Part shown: piece after piece, positions 9,954-21,515 of the stretch | How positions within the stretch are numbered: the first letter of the stretch is position 1 | How the letters are laid out: every line of letters starts with the position of its first letter | Origin: Beroe forskalii | Lineage: Eukaryota > Ctenophora > Nuda > Beroida > Beroidae | DNA: 64,000 nt | NCBI GenBank assembly: GCA_011033025.1 | Contig: WFMF01000399.1 | Coordinates: forward strand, 102,265-166,264 | Direction: 5' to 3' | Position numbers and translations under genes: made by a program | The notes under the pieces: generated by a model | Seen by the model: only the letters and a program-made list of their open reading frames with translations | Told to the model about the DNA's origin: nothing | Database searches by the model: none

Positions 9954-10612
9954 ATGCCGATCAAATCACAGCTGAAGGATGATATGGGAAAGTTGGCAAA
10001 CCTCTGCGAGTACACCCAGCGTGTTCACAAGAAGTACTTTCCAAGTAAGTAAATTAGCGATATTATATCAATCACAAAGTTTCATGGTCAATAGACTGGT
10101 TAGAGAAATCAATGAAATAGTTTTATAGCCCAGATATTCTGTGTTAGTTGCCGCCAGTCTGTCGCTTATTTCACTTGTGTTTGAGACCCCAGCGAATCGT
10201 GACCTGACGCGTCACGGCATGAGTCATTTGGAAATTACTAATCGTGATCAATAATTTCAGAGTTATTCCGACAATTCACCCCTGAAAATCCCGAGAAGTC
10301 TCTCTTTTCACCGCAAATGCTAAACCAAGTGAGAATTCAGATTTAATTTCTTCAATCTTCTCTGCAGCTCAACCTTTTTCAAATGCTACTTGGCTGCTTT
10401 TGATAATAGAAAAGTTCTGATGACTGCCACTGGTGAAACGACATCTGTTTTAAGGCGGGCTTGTTCTCCATTATAAGGTCCTCCACTTATACTCTATCTC
10501 AATGTAGGTGGCTTCAGCCAGCGCCGTTGTTCTGCTGGCTGTTATCTTCTTCTGGTACAGAACGGATAACAAACTCCTTATCAACGACAAGAAGATGGAA
10601 CAGCACTCATAA
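9954..10612 (+). CDS. Small single-pass membrane protein, 87 aa, three exons
   Basis: Exons 9954-10044, 10261-10328 and 10508-10612 join in frame (264 nt) with GT donors (gtaagt, gtgaga) and AG acceptors (atttcag, atgtag). The ATG at 9954 follows an in-frame stop and a possible acceptor at 9949, so a 5' non-coding exon may exist. The product has a charged, helical N-terminus (MPIKSQLKDDMGKL..., HKKYFPKLF), a hydrophilic middle (QFTPENPEKSLFSPQ), then one hydrophobic segment at about residues 52-69 (VASASAVVLLAVIFFWY) and a short polar tail rich in Lys and Asp. That is the layout of a C-terminally anchored or mitochondrial small membrane protein. It lies 726 bp upstream of LRRC57 on the same strand. 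I do not recognise the family. Confidence 0.65.
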
Positions 10613-11337
10613 AACTCTAGATCTCACTCGCTAGGGTGGCTGAATTGCGAAGTTTCGAAATGCCACCCTGGAACTGTAACGCTGTCGAGCTGTATTCCTG
10701 TAACGATGCAAAGGCTCCAAATTGCAATTTATTGTAAAATCTCCGGATAATTCCTGGTAAATTGACATCGAAATTCTTGACTCCGTCAAGTTGTATTATT
10801 CATGTACAATGCCTCTTGGCACTCTCTGGTGGGTCCTCACAATTAATAAGGGCTGATTTAGTGATTTAGTGTTACACTGTGAAAAACAGGCACAAATTAC
10901 TGACTATGTGACGCGCACTGAAGCTTTAACTGATAATTTGATATTCTGGAATACTGTATAGTTTATATCAACGCGAACGGGAGATGATTTTACGAAATAG
11001 ATTGATATAATATTAATTGTGATTTATAACCTGTGCAATATATAATTTTGGTTGAACAACGTACATGTTGTATAAAATCATTATGCTGTAAATATTTATT
11101 TGAGGAACATAATTCACATCAGATCACTGTTGATGCATATCGTAGCAAATATCAATTGAATTGAAAAAGGACCAATAAAGTTAATACACAATTTTCTAAT
11201 ATTGAATGATTGCCATGCCACTAAAGACTATCAATTCCTTAATTATTTCTGATGTTAAATATTAATTCTAATTATCAAATTTGAGAAGCTATGTGAGGGA
11301 AGTTGCTTTGTAAGAGACATGTAGGCGCAGTGTTATC
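10613..11337. other. Intergenic, 725 bp
   Basis: It holds the 3' region of the small membrane-protein gene and the upstream region of LRRC57. An aataaag at about 11174 is a possible polyadenylation signal. No repeat or further exon is seen. Confidence 0.5.
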
Positions 11338-14300
11338 ATGGGCGGAAACAACCTCAGTGTCCCCATAGACCATGCCAAGAAAACCGGGGTTCTGTCCCTC
11401 CAGAACAAGAAACTGGACAAGGTGCGGCAGGTCTCTTTTTCAGGATTTGGATTAAGGACGGTAATAGATCGTTGCTTCACCTGTTATTCTACATCCAGGA
11501 GTCCAAGGTGTTAATTTGAGTACTCGCCGAAGTGTTTCAAAAACTTTCAATGATGATCATGATGTTTGTTGCATGGTAACTTGATGTCTTCCAGTTTCCC
11601 GAAGATATCTTCGTTTTGCGACGTAACTTGAGGACACTCGACGTGTCAGGGAACCGAATCGAGGAGTTACCGGACGATATCGGGGTGTTACAAGTCCTGA
11701 GAACCCTCAAGATAGACGACAACAAACTAGGTGATTATCAAACTTAGTTTGGTTGGTTATACAGTAGGTGATCATGCTTCACCTCCTCATACTAGTGCAA
11801 AGTAGCAGTTCACTGACCTGTGCTCAGCGACAAGCCAATTACTAAAAGCTTGACGGACCTATGGGCTATGCTACGAAGCACCCTTTTTGCTCGGTTTTTG
11901 TCCCCTTGTAGGAAGCAAAGAAAACAATTCCTTGTGTTCGCAAAAGGCAGAATAATATTCAACAACTTATCATTACATCATCTCAGGGGAAGTACCGACC
12001 GCCCTGGGTAATCTCGGTAAACTGGAGGCCCTCCACGTGGCAGGAAACCCGCTCATGGACTGGCCGACTCCCGTCCTCAAGTGTGGTAACCTCAAGCACC
12101 TAGACCTGAGCCGATGCCGCATTTCAGAGGTTTGCCTGCAGCTTGTGTTGGTATATGGTTCAGGATCTCGTGCTCTTAAGAGCTATATATCACGTAAATT
12201 CTATAACTACTGCTTCTTTGACATTTCCCATCATTTTCCGAGGTGTCCCCTGAATCACTTGATGTAGTAATTGCTTCGGTCTCGCGACTTCTGACAACAC
12301 TTCCTCTCGAAATGTCCCCCATTTGTACTTGCCTGGTACTGATTTAACTGTATATCCACGAACGTAAAAGGCGCCGCTTGACTCGGAAATTTCAAAATAA
12401 CTCTGCTAACTTGAACTCTCGACACCTGTATGAAATAATACATTATCGAATATTATTAACTTCATCCATAATGCTATAATCGTTATATTATCTCAGATCC
12501 CGGGCAGCATATCAAGTCTGAAGAAGCTGGACTACCTGTGTCTGTCTCACAACCGAATAGAGTCCATTCCCGAGGGAATGTGCGAACTCAAGGTCGTGGA
12601 GATAGACCTCAACAACAACAACATCGCAGGTTATAAAAGTAGGAAGTTGCATCATATGTCAGACTTGTCTGAAAATAAAACATCCCAGTGACAGAATACC
12701 TCTTGTGGGTCGTCGAGCGCAGAATTTCACTACTGAATTTGGTCGTCACCGTCACAAGAATTTTTTTATCCATCCGTGTATTTTTGCTGTAAAATGCTAT
12801 TTTTCATTGATAGCCAACCTAACAAAAAGGAAAATCCCCTCTGTAGCAGCTATCAAAATCCCCTCGGTTCTGAGCATGGGGTTCGGGACAACACCCAATT
12901 TAGTAACGTTTCGCTCCGTTGGCCGTGCCTGTCATGTGGTAGCCACCTAGTGGTCACGTGGTGACCAGGTGACGAACCTTCTGGTAGGCTGCTACCACGT
13001 GACTGGGTCACGTGACTATGACTTGACCTGCCCCTGCAGTATAATCTGATTCCCAACTTACTATAGCAAAGTTACAAATATCCACGCACGAAAAATAGGC
13101 GGTCGTATGTTATTAGCTTGCTACTTTGATACCTGATAATGAGCTCATTTCAAAGAAGTTGCTGCACCCATGTACGTGAATCATGATGATATCTATTACC
13201 TATGGAGTGAAATAACTTGGATAAGGGCCAATATGAATATTCTGGATGCCACACGAGTGGGAAAGAGCATAGTTGCGTCATAGGAGAATCCCGAAACGGT
13301 ATAGTAACTTAGTAAGAATTTTTCGTCGGCGGGTTATGAATAACGTATTGAAATTAAGAATAAGTAATCACGTAATGATTCCTAATCCTATGCCGTAATA
13401 ATTGGAACTTCATTCATTCATGAATACGATCATAGGCGTTGCGAATGGTGTAGATTACAGAAATGCTACAATAGACATTAGACAAATGGATTGTGCGTGA
13501 CACGGGTACTGCCTTTTTAGTAATTAGCATGTTATTTCCAACATACGATTTATGTACTTGAGCGCATATGATTGATACTATCTGTGAACTCCGGAGCAGA
13601 AACTGATTAGTCAACAGCAAATGAGAAGAGCACTGAGCAAGCGCACAATCCGCAAAAATTTCGAAGTGACTGCATTTACTTCCTATCAATTACAAATACC
13701 GCGGCTGATCCTCCTGAGATTGCCGTTCCATAATTCTCGTATTTTCTCCTCCGTTTCTTCGCCGTTCCCATATTTTTCCTCCATTCAACCTGACCGGGTC
13801 ACGTGTTCTAGAGTGAATTATGCGTAGCACGTGGCACTGACGTGGCAGACATATCAGCCAGTAATGTAGCAGCATTGAAGTCACTAGTAGAAGCTATAAT
13901 GCCACGAGACAGGGTCAGGGGAGGCCCGTAGCGGGCTGCTATTGGTGCACAAAGTCACGTGAATGAAAATGCATGAATGCATGCATTTAGGTCAACGTTT
14001 TGACGGCAATCGATCCTCTTATCTCCATATCGAAAAATAAGAGCGTTATTGGTCGTGTAACATCGTGTCGTGCCTTCGGCACTCCACTCTGTTACACGAC
14101 CAATAACTACTCATGTAGCACTATCTCGCAACACGGGGCAAATTAGATCACATGCCAGCATATCACAGTGATCTCGTAATGTGAACAAAGGCTAGTGTAA
14201 CCGGACTCCAGCTAATATGAGTAGTGTTTTGTTTTGTTTTTATACGCTATAAATCAAGGCAGGACTCGGACTATAGAATTAGAATTCATTTATTTGCTTG

Positions 14301-16660
14301 ATTTAGGATAACTGAATAAATGAACCTAAACACTTCACAGTAAGGATGTGGAAACTTTGACCACTAATTTAGGCATGATCTTTGTATTTTGCTACCGTTG
14401 TTTACAGTTTACGTTTTTTCTGCACCTGCTAATCTACCTTGTAATTTTCATTTAAAACTTTAAGTCCACAAACGTGGCAAAGTAGTGGACCGCCCCAGAT
14501 AACAAACGTGGACACCCCATTATCAATTATGACTACTTTTGAGCATCTGATAATATTGAGAGGAAAATATTCCGAATCAGCGTGTCCGAATTAGGCAGTC
14601 CTGAAATTTTCAAGCTTTTATCTCAATTGGTGCTATACCTCGTCATTAATGGGTTAGAACTAAATTAATTAACACAATAAATTAACTGCCCGAATATCAT
14701 TGGAACGCCTCTACTCTTTTGCAGTTATACCAGCAGAGTTTTCTAAGAACGAGTCACTGCGAGTGCTTAGGTTGGACTACAACGCTGTCACGTGCGCCGG
14801 AATACCACCAACCATCCTCAGTAGGTGAGTGAAGATGCCGGGATACCACCCACAATCCTCAGTAGGTGAGTGAAGATGCTGGGATACCACCCACCATCCT
14901 CAGTAGGTGAGTGAAGATGCCGGGATACCACCCACCATCCTCAGTAGGTGAGTGAAGATGCCGGGATACCACCCACCATCCTCAGTAGGTGAGTGAAGAT
15001 GCCGGGATACCACCCACCATCCTCAGTAGGTGAGTGAAGATGCCAGGATACCACCCACCATCCTCAGTAGGTGAGTGAAGATGCAGGGATACCACCCACC
15101 TTCCTCAGTAGGTGAGTGAAGATGCCGGGATATCACCCACCAACCTCAGTAGGTGAGTGAAGATGCCGGGATACTACCCACCATCCTCAGTAGGTGAGTG
15201 AAGATGCCGGGATATCACCCACCAACCTCAGTAGGTGAGTGAAGATGCCGGGATACCACCCACCATCCTCAGTAGGTGAGTGAAGATGCCGGGATACCAC
15301 CCACCATCCTCAGTAGGTGAGTGAAGATGCCGGGATATCACCCACCAACCTCAGTAGGTGAGTGAAGATGCCGGGATACTACCCACCATCCTCAGTAGGT
15401 GAGTGAAGATGCCGGGATATCACCCACCAACCTCAGTAGGTGAGTGAAGATGCCGGGATACCACCCACCATCCTCAGTAGGTGAGTGAAGATGCCGGGAT
15501 ACCAGCCACCATCCTCAGTAGGTGAGTGAAAATGCCGGGATACCGCCCACCATTGACCATCCTCAGTAAATGAGTGAAGATGCCGGGATACCTCCCACCA
15601 TCCTCAGAAGGTAAGTGAAGATGCCGGGATACCACCCACAATCCTCAGTAGGTGAGTGAAGATGCCGGGATACCACCCACCATCCTCAGTAGGTGAGTGA
15701 AGATGCCGGGATACCACCCATCATCCTCAGTAGGTGAGTGAAGATGCCGGGATACCACCCATCATCCTCAGTAGGTGAGTGAAGATGCCGGGATACCACT
15801 ACATCCTCAGTAGGTGAGTGAAGATGCCGGGATACCACCCACCATCCTCAGTAGGTGAGATAAAATGCCGGGATATCACCCACCATCCTCAGTAGGTGAG
15901 TGAAGATGCCGGGATACCACCCACCATCCTCAGAAAAGACCCCATTAAAAACATTAAAACAGTATAAGCTGTAAGACAATACAGGCTACTTTGCCTTTCT
16001 ACTCCTACCGCTAATCATCGATGGTCGCTAATTATCGGTGGTCGCTAATCATCGATAATCGATAATAATCGATAATTTCCTTTATCATTGATAATCGCTG
16101 ATTATGAAATCAATTATCATCGATTATCTTTGTTCAACGATTATTTATGTCAATAATCGTCGATAATCTCAGCTCCACGATATCAACGCTGTCTCTTGAC
16201 GGAAATCCGATGGACGTGAGGAAATTCCGGGAAATGGACGGCTATGACCAGGTCAGAGGACCCGCAATTTCTCGATTATTGCTCGCATTAATGATGATCG
16301 TCATTAAAAGTAACTCTCATTCGATTCGTATCATCTGGTATATGTGTTCACTGTTCAAAGGTCAAAAGGAAAAGTCGAAAAGGTCGGTAAAAATGGCTCA
16401 ACAAATACCCCTCATGGCTTATCAATTAATTGCATATATCTTGATTTTAATCTTAAAGAGATTTTGCGAAAATTAAAGTTCCTGTTGGGATAACCATTAA
16501 CCATCCAAACTGGGGTAATGCTGTTATGGGAAAATTTTCGGTTCTTAATGTTCTTAACCTACTTTTTGAACTTGAAAACTAACCTACCTAACTCTTGAGT
16601 TCTATTCTCCTGTTTCAGTACATGGAACGATACGCCGCTACGAAGAGGAAATGCGACTAA
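11338..16660 (+). CDS. LRRC57: Leucine-rich repeat-containing protein 57, complete, seven coding exons
   Basis: Exons are 11338-11421, 11595-11730, 11987-12129, 12497-12629, 14725-14824, 16173-16251 and 16619-16660. They total 717 nt and give 238 residues plus stop, almost the length of vertebrate LRRC57 (239). The start MGGNN has Gly2, as expected for N-myristoylation and membrane tethering in this family. Then come LRR units: LRTLDVSGNRIEELP, LEALHVAGNPLMDWP, LKHLDLSRCRIS, LDYLCLSHNRIESIP, VVEIDLNNNNI, LRVLRLDYN, STLSLDGNPMD. The C-terminus is the diagnostic REMDGYDQ-YMERYAATKRK. All junctions have GT/AG sites and matching phases. For exon 1 the donor after 11421 gives the family spacing; a donor at 11431 would add three residues. 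Intron 5 is nearly filled by a minisatellite built from the exon 5 donor. The cellular role is poorly known. Confidence 0.95.
12630..14724. other. LRRC57 intron 4 (2.1 kb) with E-box-like and hairpin palindromes
   Basis: It contains a CACGTG-rich inverted region (12945-13015: gtggtcacgtggtgacc, taccacgtgactgggtcacg) and a long hairpin at 14046-14106 whose arms TTATTGGTCGTGTAACA and TGTTACACGACCAATAA are exact complements around gtgccttcggcac. No internal exon is recognised. Confidence 0.6.
14802..15935. repeat. 41-bp minisatellite derived from the LRRC57 exon 5/intron 5 junction, about 27 copies
   Basis: The unit consists of gtgagtgaagatgccgggat plus accacccaccatcctcagtag. Its second half copies the last coding bases of exon 5 (ataccaccaaccatcctcagtag) and its first half copies the start of intron 5. 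Every unit therefore repeats the donor CAGTAG/gtgagt. Variants (atatcacccaccaacctc, atactacccacc) recur in blocks, showing duplication of several units at once. Confidence 0.95.
16010..16172. repeat. Degenerate atcgataat repeat before the LRRC57 exon 6 acceptor
   Basis: A run of short, partly palindromic words (atcgataatcgataataatc, gattatcatcgattatc) extends to the acceptor ag at 16171-16172. The normal pyrimidine tract of that acceptor is largely replaced by this repeat. Confidence 0.6.
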
Positions 16661-17574
16661 AAACCTGTCCTTTTATCATGAGAACTAGCTTTTGGTTTGT
16701 TAGTTGCTTCAGTGGGGTTATACTCAAGAGTCGCATTGATTCAACCGAGGAACCGTGAATTGGTAGATACATCAGCGTTCAACAACTGTGATTTGCGGTT
16801 TCAAAGATTTTATAATGAATTCATCATCATAGATAAGAGGATGAGATTATGAGTTATCAAAAGTTTGTTATCATCGCCCTAAATACAAGTAAGTTATATA
16901 ACTTACGGCGTTCAGCAAAATCGTGGTTAAAATTGTCAAAATTTGGAGTCTTTAGATCATTTCCCCTAACAAACATGTCAAGTTCATGATGGCCAAACAT
17001 GACAAGTTTATGATGGCCGGTTTATGGTATAACTTTCGACCGAGAAAAATAACTATTTATCTGTACTGAACTTGAGATATCATTATGACCAAGAAGGTTT
17101 TAGCTCCATGAAATTATCTTGCTTTGCAAAATATTGGTTAAATGTTGGAAGGATTAAAACCATATCAGCTTAAGTTACCGGATTGATAAATTAAGTTTGA
17201 TGATTCTATTGCTATCCTTGAAGATTGTCTTGACTATTTAGCTCTCTCAAAAGTTCTATTAACTCTTAATTCAAGTCATTTATTCAGTCTTTAAATGTAG
17301 AACTTTTCATAGAATATTAAACCGAACTCATTGGATAACCTAAATTGGGTGTCTACATATTGGGAATTTACTACCTTAAGGAAAATTTGTCCCATTTAAT
17401 CGATCGTATGATGGAACACACCCGTGACCATATTATTCTAATTGATTCTCATAAGAACCAATTAGAATAACATGGTCAAGAATAGATCATACCATAAATG
17501 GCATGATCTCTTCTTGATTTTCGTGTTGTAGTACTAGTACAGTAATCTGGCTTTCGGAAATGTCAAACTAGATA
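16661..17574. other. Intergenic, 0.9 kb
   Basis: AT-rich sequence after LRRC57 without a credible exon. A hairpin occurs at about 17427-17476, where accatattattctaattg faces caattagaataacatggt. Confidence 0.5.
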
Positions 17575-19363
17575 ACTACAATTTATCATTGAACTCCATT
17601 ATCTTAATATATATAACGCGATCGTTCGCAAATTGACGTCAGAATCGTGTTAATAATTCATGGTTTTCAAAGAATAGCTAGGGGTCCTCACAAATATACT
17701 CATCCATGAGGGGTCATGTCATTGGCACAGCGCATCTTCGAAAACGCACATACATACATACAAGGGGGAGGGGTTTTTCAAATGCTGAAAGGTAAGGTAG
17801 GTTGGGGTTGCCCCAATTTCAATGATTCTGGGGGGACTGGGATAGAAGGGGGAGTCAAGAAAATTAACCACGGCGCTATTTGAAAAACTTGTAATTTTTA
17901 ATTTTTGTCATAACGCGTATGTGTGCACATGGATCGATCGAAAGACCCGTCGAAAGAACGCGCAAATTACAGTGCGCGCGCAAAGTTTCAATTTGCTTTT
18001 ATTATTGAATTTTGCTGAAATTTACGCATTCTTTCGAGTTCGACGGGTCTTTCGATCGATCCATGTGCACACATACGCGTTACTCCTGACAGGAAACACG
18101 TATTTTAATGTCGTTTTACCTCCTATGGCTGAGCTCCATTGAATGGTCATCTTCAAAATTCATTTTTCTCAAGTTGAGCCCCTCAAATCGGGCAATGTTG
18201 TCGCGAAATTGCGCACATGGTACTAGCACGCAGCATAACCTATCGCTTCGGGGTTGATAATGTGTTATCTGAGGTTGTATTGAGAAACAAACTTTATATA
18301 TACCAACATTTGACACAATAGCTGCTCGGACTGAACAGAACCTCTCAGCTTCAGTTAGTCAGTTCCTTGTTTAACATGCAGTTCAGCAACGAAATCCTGA
18401 TCCACTGAGCTCGCCAGGCAAGGTACATACCCAAACAACCATAGGTCAAATGATAGGGACAATCACAAATGTTGGCTTAATACCTTAAAGCATGATCATG
18501 ATCAAGATATTTCCCATTTCCTTGCGTTTGACATTTGATGTCAACACAGTACTGCTATCTTCGATCTTGATGTTAGTCTTTATGTGAGAGAGGAGGCGGA
18601 AGAACTGCAACAGTGTTTTCTGTGTTCAGGGATTTATCAAATTTCATTTGTAAAAAATGTGTATGTTACTTCAAAATTAAAGGACGTCAAAATTGTTTGA
18701 GGAAACAAAAATGATGACAACGAATTAAATGATGATTAATATTATCATTCGTATATTCACTGAATACAACTCAAAATACACAGTATAATTAATGCAAGGA
18801 AGTTTTGATCTACTGTAATGAAGCATGAAAATACGTTATTAAATTTAAAAGAAAAATCATATCATGCGTGGAGAAAAATTTGTTGCATGTGTGTCTGAAA
18901 ATACTTCTCTAAATCATTTTTTTGATATCATTATTCATGTCAATTGATAGATTTTGTTCATGGGAAAGAAACTTAAATATCATGATCTCTGGGACAAAGT
19001 GGTCCTACTACCGTCTGAATGTAATACTATGCTGAAAATGCGAATGGCAATAGCCAATAGCCATTATATATAAATATTAGCCAATGAATAGAGTTTTCAA
19101 GGAAGTTCGTTATGGACCCTAGATTTTGAGCAAGAAGCCCAAGTTTAAAATTTTCATAATCCCCTGAAAACTGCTGATTATAACTGATTATTACTGCAAA
19201 TATCTACATTTCAATGAGCATGAAAATTTTCGCGATAGGTCTAGACATTAACTTTAAGCCTCTTGATTCATTGATGGAGATCTATCGACCTAGGCATCTA
19301 TCGCGAAAATTTTCATAATCATAGAGATGTTGATATTTTAATTCCATTTGCATCTGTGTTTTA
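17575..19363. mobile_element. Dispersed repeat C, copy 1 (about 1.8 kb, uninterrupted)
   Basis: It begins actacaatttatcattgaac and ends near catttgcatctgtgtttta. The same sequence, same orientation, occurs at 50388-54370 carrying insertions. It contains a long hairpin (17911-18082) with arms taacgcgtatgtgtgcac/gtgcacacatacgcgtta followed by gatcgatcgaaagacc, a second inverted region near 19140-19330 (atcgcgaaaattttcat), and a TATA-like tttatatatacc at about 18292. No transposase, reverse transcriptase or obvious terminal inverted repeat was seen, so its class is unknown. Confidence 0.7.
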
Positions 19364-21440
19364 AGTCAACCTGTTCATCTAATTAATAAGTGATTTAAGT
19401 GAATATGTGATTACTCAATCTGAAAGTGTTACTAAATGCTAATAATCGATGTTCCTGACTATGAGTTAGGTTCTATAGTTTAAAATATCGTATTAATTAT
19501 GTAGTTAATCAGGGGTGAAATCCAATGATCTAAATTCTCAGAAAACCCTTTGATTTCAGCGTGAGCTAAACCCCCTGGCAGCAACGATAATTGAATTCAA
19601 GTGGCGGATATGAAGCAACAATATAAACACGTAAAACCAACAGTGGAGTAAATTATTTTCCTTCCGTGGTCAAAATCACGGACAAATCATCTATATCTTG
19701 TCACTGTGCTGTCTCGACCTTTTCAAACGCATTGTAATACGAGTTTCTTGCCTTTCTGCTGCGCGCAATAGTGCTTTTTACGGTAAGTGATAGCGCGCAA
19801 GTTTATTTCTTTGCAAAAAGCACATTTACGCGCAGCAAAAAGCATAACACAAAAGAATCATGACACCATGGTAACCGTGGTGCCTTGACTTTTTCCAGTC
19901 CGCGCTTAAAATGTGCTTTTTGTGCGCAAATGCACTTTCTATTTGTAAATGTGCTTTGGTATTTTATTTTATTGAAAGAACATTTGCGGGAAATAGACAT
20001 AACTTTGAAATCACTCTAACAAGATCGAGACATCACTCCAATTATGATTGTAAACTAAGTAGTAAGTAGTCTACCAAATCAAAATTCAAATTGGACCCAA
20101 AATTGGTGCGTTTGGTTAGGGATCGTTCACATATTACGTAATCTCGTATAGAAGAGGGTGGGTTTCCGAATGTTACATGTTATTGTAACAAATACATTAG
20201 GACAAGGCACAAGGATACGATAAACCAAATACCAGTTCAAGGGTAGCACAGATTCGCCTGTCGGCATATAGTCCAAAATCGGACTTTATGCCGGCAGACG
20301 ATATACCGACATGTCCCTAGAAATCCTATGTCGGCATATAGTCCGCTGTCGGCATAAAGTCCGGGTACCACTGTAATAGTAGCTATTTGACTAAAATAGC
20401 TATTTCCGCTGAAGTCATAATATTACCATGGCCGAAGTTTGCTTCAAAGAAATAACGTTATCCTAAATTGGTCAAAACCACCTGATTTGGGTTTTAACTC
20501 CTGTGTTAGGTGTGAATCTTGTCGGTGAATACCCGCCGCCCTATTTCATGTGCCCATGTTAGAGGTCGTGCATTATATAGCCCACAATGGCTACAGGTTC
20601 TGTGCCCTGTTAAGTTAAAGGTTCTTTTAGTCCTGTGTCGAGACAGGAACTAGGTGAGTGGAGAACCAGTAAAACCTTAATAAGAATAAATAAATAAGTA
20701 AATAATAATAAAAACGTCCGTGCAATCTCAAGTGCAAAATTGTAGCATTGGAACCTAATTTCATACACAATTGATCGTATTTGAACTTGTTTCAACGAAA
20801 TCAAGTCGAAAATCCCATGTATATATTGATTTCTTGAAATGCCTAATTTCTACAAATCTTTAGCGAGAAAGCGTGAACTCACGTGCAGCAAATTTCATCT
20901 CCTATTTTGATGTAGGCCTCAGAACCGGAAATAATCGATTTTGAATTTTCAAAGCGCCAAATTGTGATGATTTTTTCCGGTCGAAAAGATTCAAAATCGA
21001 ATATTTTCGGTTCTGAGGCCTAAATTAAAAATCCGCAGGACAAATGTCTCCTTTTTAATCCCTAGAACATAATATCTGGAAAGTTTCAGGACGATTCTCC
21101 AAAAACTGTAGGAGGAGATAGATTTTTAAGATCATTTTCGGCAAATCGCGATTGAAGTTCGCGCGCGTACTGTAATTACAGATTATTAACAGGCAAATTC
21201 CGATTTTCAAAATCGCATAATTCAAGCTAGAAACAAGATTTTTTCATTCCGTAAAGTTTTTCTGGTAGCTACGATGCTCCTCTATCATTTCTAGCCAAAA
21301 ACTCCATTTTGGCCATCGACACCCCGGAAACCCCCCTGCCCCCTTAACCCTCCCGCACAGTTTTCTGTACGCTCGGCTTAGAGAACCGTGTGGCTGAATA
21401 GGCTTGAGATACCTAGTTATCTTTCACTCGTAGTTCTGTG
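19364..21440. other. Intergenic, repeat-derived, no gene seen
   Basis: It contains a single transposon end at 20119 (gggatcgttcacatattacg after tta) of the family bounding 58781-63338. Repeated gtcggcatatagtcc/gtcggcataaagtcc words lie at 20260-20360. An inverted repeat lies at about 20915-21025, where ctcagaaccggaaa faces ttttcggttctgag. No exon is supported. Confidence 0.5.
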
Positions 21441-21515
21441 GGAACGGCACGGAATCGAACTCGGGATCTTTCGATCACGAGCTAGACTAGATACCAATAC
21501 ACCAACTGACCAATT
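21441..21515 (-). repeat. tRNA-like sequence (SINE head or tRNA pseudogene)
   Basis: On the minus strand the A-box-like tggtcagttgg (21512-21502) and B-box-like agttcgattcc (21461-21451) are spaced as in a tRNA promoter. Between them lies tctagctcgtgatcgaaaga. A clean cloverleaf with a paired acceptor stem is not evident. Confidence 0.4.
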
